A DNA stretch of 64,000 bases from Gnetum montanum (lineage: Eukaryota > Streptophyta > Gnetopsida > Gnetales > Gnetaceae). The notes below the pieces were generated by a model that saw only the letters and a list, made by a program, of their open reading frames with translations, searched no databases and was not told where the DNA came from. How positions within the stretch are numbered: the first letter of the stretch is position 1; every line of letters starts with the position of its first letter. The stretch covers positions 60,127 through 124,126 of the forward strand of contig MNCI01001302.1 in assembly GCA_015680685.1 (NCBI GenBank), written 5' to 3'. Both the position numbers and the translations under genes were made by a program. Positions 22,139 through 32,715 of this stretch are shown here, in pieces.

Positions 22139-24560
22139 ATGTCTTCTTCTCATAGAAGCCCATCTTCGCCTAGGGCAGTTTAAGTGCCTCAACAATTCCA
22201 AGTGGTATATGCTCATCCCGATGAGTATGTACCAGACTTTACCTTCATCTTACATCAAGATGAACTGATGTGGTGGCAAGATATGGAAGGCAACATTGTG
22301 TTTCCACTTGACCGATCTGTTCCAACTAATGCTTGCATGACACAGGCTTCAACATCTCCATGGAGAATACAAGATGCGAGATCTCGACTCGAGGGATTAT
22401 CATCCCACTAAAGTGCAAAGATTAAGGGATCGACAACTGGAGCACCAGCACGAGCTTGTGAAGGGCAAGGGGTCAAATATATTTCCACCTCCACTTGGTC
22501 CAATTGATGAAGGTGACTACTTCTTTAGTGATTCTCCTCTCTTTAACTTTGTTTAAGGAGCCCTCAACCAGAATGTACAATCCACAATCCATAATCCAAG
22601 TTCTAGTCAAAACAGATCCAATGACAAAAATGGATCTACAGAAGCAAGTCAAGGGGACAAAGGAGATCATGATCATGATTGTGGTTGCAAGCATTGAAGG
22701 AAGGGTGATAGGAGTCAACGCAGAGCAAGTTCCCCTTCTTCTTCCCCTTCATCGTCATTGTCTTCTTCTTCATCTGGTTTAGATCATGGCCACATAAGAA
22801 ATAACTATGATGGAGGTGACTGACGGGACCAGAACAATAGAAGGGACCTTTGAGATAGTCATGACTAAAGATGTGGGCAATGCAGAGAGGCCCATCATCA
22901 AGAAAGAAGGGCTAGTAGAGAACATTATAAGCACCACCATCATGGCCTTGATGAACCTCTACTTGCTACTCAAGGCATGTTGAATATTGCAGAGGCTGTG
23001 AGGATTCCAACAAGGCACATGAAGGATAGCAGGATAAAGAGCTTGGATATGAACAACATCCCTCAATTCGAGGGAGGATATGATGCTGATCCACAAAATC
23101 ATCTTCAGGCCTTCCAGGATGCATGTGCTCTACAGAATATTGAAAATGACTGGTAAAAGCTAAAATTATTTCCAAGGACACTTATAAAAGAAGTAGAAAA
23201 TTGGTATCGATCCTTGGAACTAGAATCAATCAGGTGGTGGAGTATGATGTTGGAATTATTCAAGGACAAATATCAAATGTACTCTCGAGTATCCAATCTA
23301 AGAAAACAAATTCAAGGGTGGAAATAAGAAAATCATGAGCCCTTGGATGCTGCTATTGGTCGATACTACTCTCTATTGCATAGGTGTCCCAACCATGGAT
23401 ACTCTCAGCTTGATCAACTTCACCATATCATAGACGGGTTGCAGTCTAAAACCAAGAAAACCCTTGGTGTCTATGCCCAAGGAAGATTGACAGAGTTAAG
23501 GAGATAGCTAAGGAGGAGGGAGAATTGAGAAAATGTGAAAGTGCAGAAGAATACAACAATGACCCTTCTATTTGGAAAAAGGAGGTTTGATTTTGTGACA
23601 GTGAGGATGAATTCACCAAAGATGAGGTGGTTAATTAGAAAACCTTACCATTCCAAAAATTGCAATAAAAAATCATGACTAAGGTTGATCAATTATGGGA
23701 CTCCATGGACAATAAGTTTTAAGCTATTTTAAAAATTGTTGAAGAGTCCAAGGAGTAAGGTGGTGAGCATGAGCATCAAAGGTGTATGGAGGCTAAACGT
23801 GTCATATCTAATGGAAAAGGTAAAATGGCTACAATAGAAATGGCTACAGATAGTGATTCAGATGATGATGGTGGATGTGACATCTACCAGTATGAACATC
23901 CTAAGGGATGTTGTCCAGTTGTGTCACATTTGGAAGAATCTGAGGTGTATGTCTTGCATCCATGACTTGCACAAAGGCAAATGCCCAAAAGATTGCCTTA
24001 TCCACAAGGCAATCCTCGATAGTTTCACTAACCACAGTAATACTATCCAAGTGGAACTCCTCCGTAACGTTATGAATTGTACCAACATTTGTAGCAATCG
24101 TAATCATGGGCATTGCCACCTCCAAGACAACAAAACCCTTACCAGCAACTAGATCCCTATGGTTACTATGTCTCCTCTAGTCATGTTGCTGCTTACCAAC
24201 CTCATCACTACCTTCCTGAAACATACCAATCACCCTATCCAAGGAGGGATGCCACCTACTACCCTCATGCACCTCTTATTCCTACACCTACTCCTCCACC
24301 TCCTACACAGCTACCACCTACTTTGTCCATGCAGGGTGAATTACCTACAAAACCATAGCAAAGGAATGTTATGAGGGTAGTTAATCTGCAATCGATTAAC
24401 CCATCAAGCAACTTAGAACCACAAACAAAGGAAAGACCCTTCTTTCGGCCTTGTAGTCCACCAAAGCCCTCAAACACATCAGTGGTTGGTAATCCTACAC
24501 CTCAAACTTTCTCTATTTCCTCTCTATCCAAGTCCTCTTCAAATCAAAATCCTTCTTGAA
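22139..24560 (+). pseudogene. gag of E2
   Basis: It starts at ATG 22139 (MSSSHRSPSSPRAV, then a stop). In order: an N-terminal part (PDFTFILHQDE), a Ser-rich segment (22730-22790), a capsid core at about 23040-23510 (FQDACALQNIENDW, LFPRTLIKEVENWYRSL, KTKKTLGVYAQGRL), a Cys/His module CDIYQYEHPKGCC at 23876-23914, and a Pro/Tyr-rich tail (24113-24360). In-frame stops at sites where E1 has Gln (NEWQKL versus NDW-stop-KL) suggest CAA to TAA changes. It would have encoded the structural protein. Confidence 0.75.
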
Positions 24561-24571
24561 TCCATACTATA

Positions 24572-25010
24572 ATGCTGACACATGCTATATTCGATTGGAT
24601 TCGAGCTGGTAACCTACCTAGAAAATTAGCTGATCCTGGGAGTCCCCTAGTTTACTTGCAAATTGCTAGGAATGAGCCTTATAAAGCTCTTCTTAACTTT
24701 GGTTCTAGTGTTAATTTGATCTCACATGAGATATACATAATGTGGAACCTTCCTCCCTTGAAGAAAAGCAACATCCAGCTGGAACTGACGGACTAGTCCA
24801 TCACTGTTCCATTGGGACTAGTTGAGGACATCGTCACCACCATTTGTGGGTGGTTATATCCTATTGATTTCCTAGTAATCAAAGTGAAGAACTGCAAGGG
24901 GGACTTTCCAATTATTATGGGAAGGGCGTGGTTAAGTACTATTGATGCCAAAATGGACATTAGATCTTTCCTTAGAAATATCAAAAGAAAATGAGTTTGG
25001 GAAGATAAAA
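24572..25010 (+). pseudogene. Protease region of E2 pol
   Basis: The fragment contains LVYLQIARNEPYKALLNFGS, i.e. the aspartic protease active-site region with Asn instead of the catalytic Asp. It is followed by VEDIVTTICGWLYPIDFLV and DFPIIMGRAWLSTIDA, the conserved linker to RT seen also in E3. A stop separates the two parts, probably CAG to TAG since E3 reads Gln there. Confidence 0.7.
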
Positions 25011-25619
25011 AAAAAGAGAGTTCCATGTATTGGATACAGCAATTCAAGATGCCATTGTGTGCAAAAGTTATGATCAGTAAAGAAAACATCTATGTTTGCA
25101 TGCAAGCAGTGTGCACCAGAAGCTGAGATTTAGAGATGTCTGTATGTAGCATCCATAAAATAAGAAGGCATCCAATGGCTAACAACTAGATCTAGCAACA
25201 ATACATTATGCATGGAACCTATTGAGGGCCTAATATATGAATATGTTGCAAATATGGATGAACTCAAGCAAGTTCATCACTAGCTCTCTGAAGGAGCAAA
25301 TGATGATGACAATTGGGGTGAGCTGGAAATTCTTAACAATTTTAAATAAGAGCCCCTTGAATTGAAGACACTACTGGCTAGAATGGAGTATGTATTTTTG
25401 AAAAATGGAAGGTTGGTTATCATTAATGCCAAGCTTGCTACTAAAAAAAAGAAAATGTTGATAAAAGTTATGGAAAAATGGTCAATAGCCTTTGCCTGGT
25501 CATATTCCAAACTTATTGAGATAGATCCAAGAATATGCCAGCACCGAATATACACCAATCCCACCATCAAGTCGAAACAACAGCCACAGCTGCGTTTGAA
25601 TCCCAAGTTAAAATAGATT

Positions 25620-26320
25620 TTCAAATAGGAGATTAAACAACTCCTCAAAGCGAGATTCATCTACCCTATCACAAATAGTGAGTGGGTCAATCCACTCATG
25701 ATCGTACCAAAGAAAGGAGGCAAATGACGGGTGTGCATTTCTGGCTGCTTAACATGGAAACTTTCAAGGATCATTTTTCATTACCTTTTGTTGGCCAAGT
25801 GCTAGCCACCATTTTGAGGCACTAATACTGCAGCTTTCTTGATGGGTATAGTGGCTATAACCAAATTTAGATTACATCAGAGGACTAGGCAAAGATAACT
25901 TTCACAAGTCCTTAGGGGACTTTTGCTTACCGTTAGATGCCATTTGGTCTATGTAGTGCCCCAGCCACATTTTAATGATTAGTTCTTAGCATTATCCAAC
26001 AACAGATCAGTAGCGGGGTAGAAGTCTTTATGGATGATTTTTCTACCTACGGAGCTACGTTTGAGCAAGCCTTGGATCATCTTGAGCAAGTGTTGAAGAG
26101 ATGTGTCGAAAAAAACCTTTGGCTCAATTGGCAAAAGAGCCATCTTATGCTCCAAGAAGGCACAGTCTTGGGACATTGCATCTCAAAATCAAGAATTAAG
26201 GTGGACCTTGAAAAAATAAGGGTCATCCAAGGAATAACCTGCCAACCCGAAATAGTCAAAGAAGTGCGATTATTCCTTGGTCATACTGGCTACTACTAGC
26301 ACTTCATAAAAAATTTTTCC
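25620..26320 (+). pseudogene. Reverse transcriptase region of E2 pol
   Basis: Shows FLDGYSGYNQI (about 25836-25868), MPFGLCSAPATF and the catalytic FMDDFSTYGATFEQALDHLE (from about 26027), then VLGHCISKSRIKVDLEKI and VRLFLGHTGYY. Stops are interspersed. Confidence 0.8.
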
Positions 26321-26379
26321 AAAATCGTCAAACCGTTAGTAAAATTAACAAAAAAAAGATGCATCATTCGTCTAAACCT

Positions 26380-26830
26380 CTGCATGTGAAACAACATTTC
26401 AACAATTGAAGCAAAAGCTTGTTGAAACCCCCATTCTTCAAGCACCAAATTGGTCTAGACCATTTCATGTGATGACCAATGCATCAAATTATGCTTTGGG
26501 GGCAATGCTTACATAGATGGATGATCAAAAACGTCCATATTACATTCACTATGCAATCCGGAGCATTGCAAGTGCACAACTAAACTACACCACAACAAAA
26601 AAGGAGTTGATGGTAGTGGTGTTCGCCTTAGAGAAGTTCAAGCACTATGTGCTTGGCTACAAAGTGCTTGTGCACACAAATCATAGTGCCATCTAATTTT
26701 TGATGAATAAACCAACAATGAGCCCCCATGTCATATGGTGGCTTGTGATTTTATAAGAGTTCAATCTCATGATGATAGATCAAAAAGGTGTGGAGAATGT
26801 GGTCACGGATCACTTATTGTGACTGAGATG
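26380..26830 (+). pseudogene. RNase H region of E2 pol
   Basis: Decayed sequence collinear with the RNase H parts of E1 (14286-14644) and E3 (48627-48848). Recognisable pieces match 'IHYAIRSIASAQLNYTTTKKE' and 'NHSAI' type segments, in shifted frames. Confidence 0.6.
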
Positions 26831-26879
26831 GGATGACAAGGAGAAAGAGAGCCCTTTATCTGACCAATTCCCTGATGAA

Positions 26880-28124
26880 TCTCTCCTTGTAGGTGCTATT
26901 AATGCACAGATGCCTAATGAACCAAAATGGTATGACACCATCCTCACTTATCTGCTCAAGCAAGAACTGCTGCAAGGGCTGGACACTAGAAAGAAATAAC
27001 AGTTTCTTCACCAGGTCAAACATTTCATGGAGATTAATGAAAACCTTTACAAGGTTTGTCCCAATGGCTTGGTATGTTGGTGTGTCCCTGATACAGATCA
27101 ATGGTGGAATGACAACTCGAATGGAGGAATCATAATAATGGATACAACCTCTTGAACCATTCGACATTTGGGGCATTGACTTTATGGGTCCCATTGCACC
27201 TTTATCAAATGGAAAGGCATATATAATAGCTACAATTAACTATTATACTAAGTGGGCAGAAGTAGCAGCCATCACCAATTGTACATCCACCATTGCTACT
27301 TGGTTTGTACAACAAAACATCGTAAATAGGTTTGGTGTACCTCATGTGTTAATTTCTAATAATGGAACTCATTTTATAGGTGCCACTTTCCTGAAACTAA
27401 TGCAATGCTTCAGGGTTGAACATAAACTCATAAAACACCATATCACCCCCAAGCCAATGGTCAAGCGGAGGTTACTAATCAGGAAATTACAAAAATCTTA
27501 ACATGTACCATTAGCAAATACCAAAGGGACTGGAGCACTAAATTAAATGATGCCCTTTGGGCCTATCGCTCCACATGAAAGCTTCTCATAGGTTATTCTC
27601 TCTATGAGCTTGTGTACAAAAAACTACCAACATTGCCCATCCAATCCGAGCTTCGTACACTCTCTACAACCTATGACCTTGACCTAAATCTAAGTCTAGC
27701 ATAGAAAGAACGATTGATGAACCTTAACTTGCTAGACAAAAATCAGTTAATGGCCTTGTCATCCAACAAAACACATAAGGCATTCAACAAGAAATGCCAT
27801 GACCTCAAAATAAGAAAAGTCAAGTTTCAACCAGGAGACAAGGTTCTCTATTGGAATCCTACACATGTACCTCAACGAACCACATTTCAAACATTGTGGG
27901 AAGGACCTTACATCATAGATGAGACTTTTCCATTTGGGGCCATGATCATCTACAAACCTGATAGCCCAAATAAAAAACAATTACTCAACATTCAACAAAT
28001 AAAACCTTTTAATGAGACAAAGCCAACCAACTCAACAAACACCTCGCTAGATGGACAACCATGCTCAATCTTTCGGATCTCTCCCTTCCAACTTGGTCGT
28101 GGGGGAGATGGCCATCCATACTAA
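26880..28124 (+). pseudogene. Integrase region of E2 pol
   Basis: FDIWGIDFMGPI keeps the first catalytic Asp. The second site reads LISNNGTHF, where E1 has LISDNRTHL, so the Asp is Asn. The third-acid region [13 protein letters not shown] is visible across a frameshift. The C-terminal domain (27714-28124) is open: VKFQPGDKVLYW, LWEGPYIIDETFPFGAMIIY (GPY/F-type module), ending GGDGHPY. Confidence 0.75.
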
Positions 28125-30052
28125 CACCTTAGGTGGCTCCTCAGTCTTTTGACCTTTTTTGTTTTACACATTTTTAATTTTACAATTTTTTGTTTTCATC
28201 TTTTTTATTTTACATATCTATATTTTTTAAAGATTATTGATCTTCTTTTAGTTTTTGTTTTACACCATTGTTAATATATTCAATATTTATTGTCTACTCT
28301 TCTACTTTCTTTTATGGTTATGTTTGCTTGTGTTTAATGTGTTTCTCTACTTTTTTTGCTAATAAGGTGGTAGGTACAATGGTAATACATCACTCAATGG
28401 TGATATGCTTCATTTGTAATTTGATTGTTGATGTCTGGTTTCTGACTTTGAATGTCATTATTGACAACTGGGACATTGTTTCTTTTCATGTAACAGGCAG
28501 TGAGTCCACATCATCCACCCATCCACATACTCTATGGTTTTTCTTGTTTTGGAAGCATGTAGTTTCTTCTTCATTAATGCAACTTTAATGAATTGGTGAC
28601 TTATGTAGTTTCTAGAATTGGGAAGGAATGAAAGGTTTGGAAAGGGTGTGGCTTCAAAGAGATGTAGTATTCTTTGTGCTTTTCTATTTTCCTATGTGCA
28701 GGAGTGTTCTTATAAGCTTCTCACTGTTTTGTGTCATTTCACGATAGGAAGTCCAATAAGTCCTTGCATGGTGTGGTCCTCATCACAAAAAAAAAAAAAA
28801 AAAGAAAAAAAGATGAGGATTTAAAGCACATCCCTTGGACAAAATAAATGCAAAAAATGCATGGGTCTTTGAATGGTGTGGTTCCCATTAAAAAAAAGGG
28901 GGGGAATTCAAAGCACACCCCTTAGACCAAATAAAAGGGCTACAAGCACTTGTTATGAGACTTGTCTTGTCTCCTCTAACTAAGGCCCTTTCTCACTTCC
29001 TACCTTCACTCAAATTTGGAATGGTGGTTGTTTTGTGGAAACATTCTTGTATCTCAAGGGATGGACTTGCCTTAGAATGTCGATGTGAAGTCACTGAAAG
29101 TGGTTGGTTTTGATCTTGATTGAGGAAGGATCCTACCAAGTTAATTAATCATAAACTCCACAAGGGACTGTATGTGACCATAAGTAGGAACTCCATTCCA
29201 CTCTCTATGTCATCCATCTATGCTTTTCATGCCTCACCTCGTTGTTGGTTTCATGTTTTGATTCAATGTTCTAGTTTGATGTGTTGGGTTTCTTAGTTAG
29301 TTACTTTTGGGTTTTTGTACTTAACTTTCCATAACCATTAATCATCCACGGTGCCCACGAAATCCTTGGTTTGAAGTTATGCAAGGGCATAAAAGGCTTG
29401 TGCCTGCTTTGGGGAGGACCCACTTGCATATCTTTTGATTTGGTTAAGTTAAGTTCTTTACCTTTAGACATTGTTACAATCAAATTCTTTTTATTTACCC
29501 CATCCATGTCATCCAATTGTACACACCTTCACAATTGCTTGTAATGAACTCCTTTTTATTGTTGTGAATACCCTCTTTCNNNNNNNNNNNNNNNNNNNNN
29601 NNNNNNNNNNNNNNNNNNNNNNNNNNNNNNNNNGACCTAGCTAAATAAAATCATTGACAAGACAAGGTATTCAGCCATTATCTATTGCACTATATATACT
29701 AATCCTTGGTTTTGTTGTGATTGCATTGGGAAGCGTGGACTAAAAGCAGGATTGTCTTCACCAAGGAGGATGCAACCATATCACTTGCAGGAGATTGTTC
29801 ATAACCACTGGATCTCTTCTACCTCTCCTTCATTCTTCTGTTGCCAAGAGGGGTTGGATGTCCTTTGGATTTGTTGGTGTTCTTTCCTATTGTCATGAAC
29901 ACCCAATTTTGTACACAATTATAATATTGTATGCTTCGGCACCTCTATATTTGTTTGTTTTCTCTGTGTCACTTTACATGTCAATCAAATAAGTCCACAC
30001 CCCCTATTATATTTTGTAAAGGACTTGTTCCTCTTCTTCTGTACTCGAGGAC
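28125..30052 (+). other. 3' non-coding spacer of E2
   Basis: No ORF is recognised. It holds a T-rich tract (28150-28340), two copies of a roughly 115-bp unit around poly-A tracts (28750-28865 and 28868-28950), and the block conserved in all elements at about 29368-29460 (CTGCTTTGGGGAGGACCCAC). The part corresponding to the aORF of E1 and E3 is absent or lies partly in the assembly gap. Open frames at 28268-28588 and 28618-28824 are low-complexity and show no homology to the other elements' proteins. Confidence 0.55.
29580..29633. other. Assembly gap (54 N)
   Basis: A run of 54 unknown bases within the E2 3' spacer. The true length is unknown. Confidence 1.
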
Positions 30053-30077
30053 AAGTTTTCATTCAGTCACAAGGGTA
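30053..30077 (+). other. Polypurine tract region of E2
   Basis: AAGTTTTCATTCAGTCACAAGGGTA directly precedes the 3' LTR; the counterpart of 8119-8152 in E1. Confidence 0.6.
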
Positions 30078-30937
30078 TGATGAATCATATTTTTCAATAC
30101 TCCAATATAGGAGTGGGCGCGATATCGGGTACACGATATCGAGTATGCGATATCATGACCCAAGATGCGATATTCTACATTCGATATCGCAGGGTTACTC
30201 CCGGGTCTATAAATATAGCAACCAGGCGCACAATTGGGAGTAAGTTTTTGGCAGTCAAGTAGCGAAAATCTTGTAGTTTGTCCATTTGAAAGTTAGAATA
30301 TTTTCCAAGTGCCCACAACAGGAAGTCTAAGTGTGAACAGATCTTTATTCAAGCATTGATGTACTTGAGCACACCAGTGTGTTGGTAATAAAGACGAACT
30401 CTTTGATTGATTCCTTGCAGCATTTGAGACTTTCTTTCTTATGCATTTACATATTGTGATTTCATGTAATTTACATTAATGTTAATTTTATAGTAATTAA
30501 TTTTGATTAATCAAACAAATCGTTAAAATACACAAGCACAACCCCTTCAAGCATATGTGTGACATTTAGTAGCTCAGAAATGATTAGCGTTTGATAGCCC
30601 AACAGTGTTTGCACAAAGTTCACGATGTGTCTGGGAAGTGGGAACGGTTACTTGTGTTTGGCTAGAATAGACTATAGTTTACTTAGCAATTAATCACTCT
30701 TACTTTTATTCTTGTTCTAGGTGAGTAATTTCATAAAAACACAAGATAATAAAAATCTTACGCCTCAGTCACACTTAACCATACAATTGCATTCCACTAG
30801 TGGGATTGAGAAGATAAGAAATACGCACTATTTAGCTCTAGCATACTTAGTAATTATAGTTTGCGGAATTTGACCGAATCACACATGAACGCTTGTGATT
30901 TGTATGGTTGGGCATAGGGGTATCTTGCCACTCATCA
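30078..30937 (+). repeat. 3' LTR of E2
   Basis: 860 bp, TGATGAATC to CTCATCA, collinear with 21117-21981, with GATATC repeats at 30118-30190 and TATA box CTATAAATATAG near 30208. Confidence 0.85.
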
Positions 30938-30942
30938 CCTAT

Positions 30943-30978
30943 GTTTTAATTGTTTTGGGTTCCAACACTTCCTTAATT
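30943..30978 (+). repeat. SINE tail, right part of the copy split by E2
   Basis: After the CCTAT duplication the sequence GTTTTAATTGTTTTGGGTTC-CAACACTTCC completes the SINE at 21001-21116, matching the tails of the copies at 20095 and 20838. Confidence 0.7.
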
Positions 30979-32715
30979 TACACCTTCCAAATAAATCAAT
31001 GAAGTATGAATTACTTACCTTAACAATATAAAATGCCCAACGATCAATCTTAATCAATGTAACTTGAGAAATGGCTAGCCTTGCTTGAAGACTTAGAATA
31101 AAAATGATGCTCAATGCACATTTTGAGTAGCATCTATAGCTCACATGCTTTGCACTTTGGAGGTACTAGTTTGAATTATCATACCAAACCCCCTAAATGC
31201 TAGCTTGGAGGCACATTCCAAGCATAGATAATGCATTGAAATCTTCTCTTTAACAAAAAAAATGATGGTCAATGTTGACTCATGTAACATGAGGCATGTT
31301 CCAAGCATAGATAATGCACTTGAATTTTCTCTTTAACAAACAAACAAAAGGACAGGAAGAAAGAAAGATTGTCAATGTTGACCCATATAACATAAGGCAT
31401 GGTCCAAGTAGAGTGTGAATTTGATAGCCGATTCACCATTTTTTCGTAAGTTTTTGTTAGAATTCAAATTTTCCATTTTTAGAAATAGGCAAAAATAATC
31501 TATAGTATATATAATATATATCTTCCATATATGAAATACTTTTGATATATATTTGTTAATTACATATAATCTATAAGCTAGAAGTGGAATGAACTTATAT
31601 GTTTAAAATGTTTCTAAATTTATTTTACCCATGCATGGTATGTTTCTAAATTTATTTTACCCATGCATGGTAGTAATAATATATATGATATAAATTTTAA
31701 AAAATAAGAGATAGTTTGCTTTTGAAAGATAGAGTTTGAACACTACATTATACCATAAATACAAGAGAAGCATTAATCCCTGTCAAATTCACATCCTGGT
31801 TCCAACCATAGATAATGTAGTCAAATCGTCTTTTTAAAAATAATGGTCAATGTTGACCCATGTAACATGAGGAGTAGACTTAGAAGAAAAATGATAGGTC
31901 AATCAATATACATCATATAGCATAATGCAAACCCATACATGTATGATGTAAACTCATATATGTACATGTATTTATTGAGAGACATACAATACAAAGGGTA
32001 CCGAGAGTAACGCCACTCGAATTACCTTAACAATCATAACCCAATGAATTCTTCAGCTAAACAGTAATTCATGATTCATTCATGCGATAACAATGGCGGC
32101 CAATACTGTGTCAGTGAATCTTTTAATTAAAATAAGTCTGAACACAATTATGCAGATCTGTATCAGAGGGGATGCTTACCTGTATCTGTCAACAACAAAT
32201 TCAACCTAAGCAAGCCGGCACGCAAGATTTGGCTGCGTGATGTAACGTAAGTCATTCAATAAGTTAAAACATCGAGTTGACGATAAAATTTACTTTTGTT
32301 CCTCTATCTTTTCTGTTTTTGTTTTATCTCGGCTTCGAAATTGAACGCAGACAGAAAGCTAAACAGGATTTCAGAGCAAGCGAGCAGCGATATTTTCGGC
32401 AAAAATATGGGTACGTGGAGGAGCCAAAGCACACCACATAAGACCAGACTGTTCTTCCTAAAATTAGAGAAAGAGAAACGAAAACAAGGCACAAAAATGT
32501 AAAAAACAAACAGCGACGACGCTGGTCAGGGTCTTTGGCTCGTGGCTTCAACCTGAATACCAGCGGCACTCTTTCTGTAAAATTTACTGTTCCTTCTACC
32601 CATAAAAACATCTGAAATCTCCAGAATCTGCCATGAAGCATCTTGTTTGTTAAACCCAGAAATTTTGGACGGGATACCGCTAGAGAGAAATAGAGAGACA
32701 AAGGTACCCTTTATC
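30979..32715. other. Intergenic and promoter region upstream of ADT-A
   Basis: No gene is seen. Units of roughly 75-85 bp recur at about 31208-31290, 31290-31395 and 31795-31875 (motif TCCAAGCATAGATAATGCA ... TCAATGTTGACCCATG). A perfect 32-bp tandem duplication lies at 31609-31672. Three W-box-like TTGAC(C/T) sites sit in the repeats (31275, 31378, 31853). The 5' UTR presumably lies within the last few hundred bases; no convincing TATA box could be chosen. Confidence 0.5.
31208..31875. repeat. Dispersed repeat units upstream of ADT-A
   Basis: At least three partial copies of a unit combining CATAGATAATGCA, a CTTTAACAAA-type stretch and TCAATGTTGACCCATGTAAC, at 31208-31290, 31290-31395 and 31795-31875. 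Confidence 0.55.

Larger units (their letters stand above)
21117..30937 (+). mobile_element. Full-length Ty3/gypsy element E2 (Athila-like)
   Basis: This 9,821-bp plus-strand element is flanked by the 5-bp duplication CCTAT (21112-21116 and 30938-30942). It has LTRs of 865 and 860 bp, a tRNA-Asp-like PBS, gag, pol (protease, RT, RNase H, integrase), a 2-kb non-coding 3' spacer and a PPT. Unlike E1 and E3 there is no recognisable accessory ORF between integrase and the 3' LTR. A 54-base gap lies in that spacer. Stops, several looking like CAA to TAA changes, make it non-autonomous. The LTRs look roughly 88% identical by eye. Confidence 0.85.

Noticed and set aside
25280-25660. 126-codon minus-strand open frame
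   Set aside because: Antisense to the E2 pol linker and RT; no support of its own.
32324-32701. 125-codon minus-strand open frame upstream of ADT-A
   Set aside because: Overlaps the ADT-A promoter/5' UTR on the other strand, with no recognisable motif.
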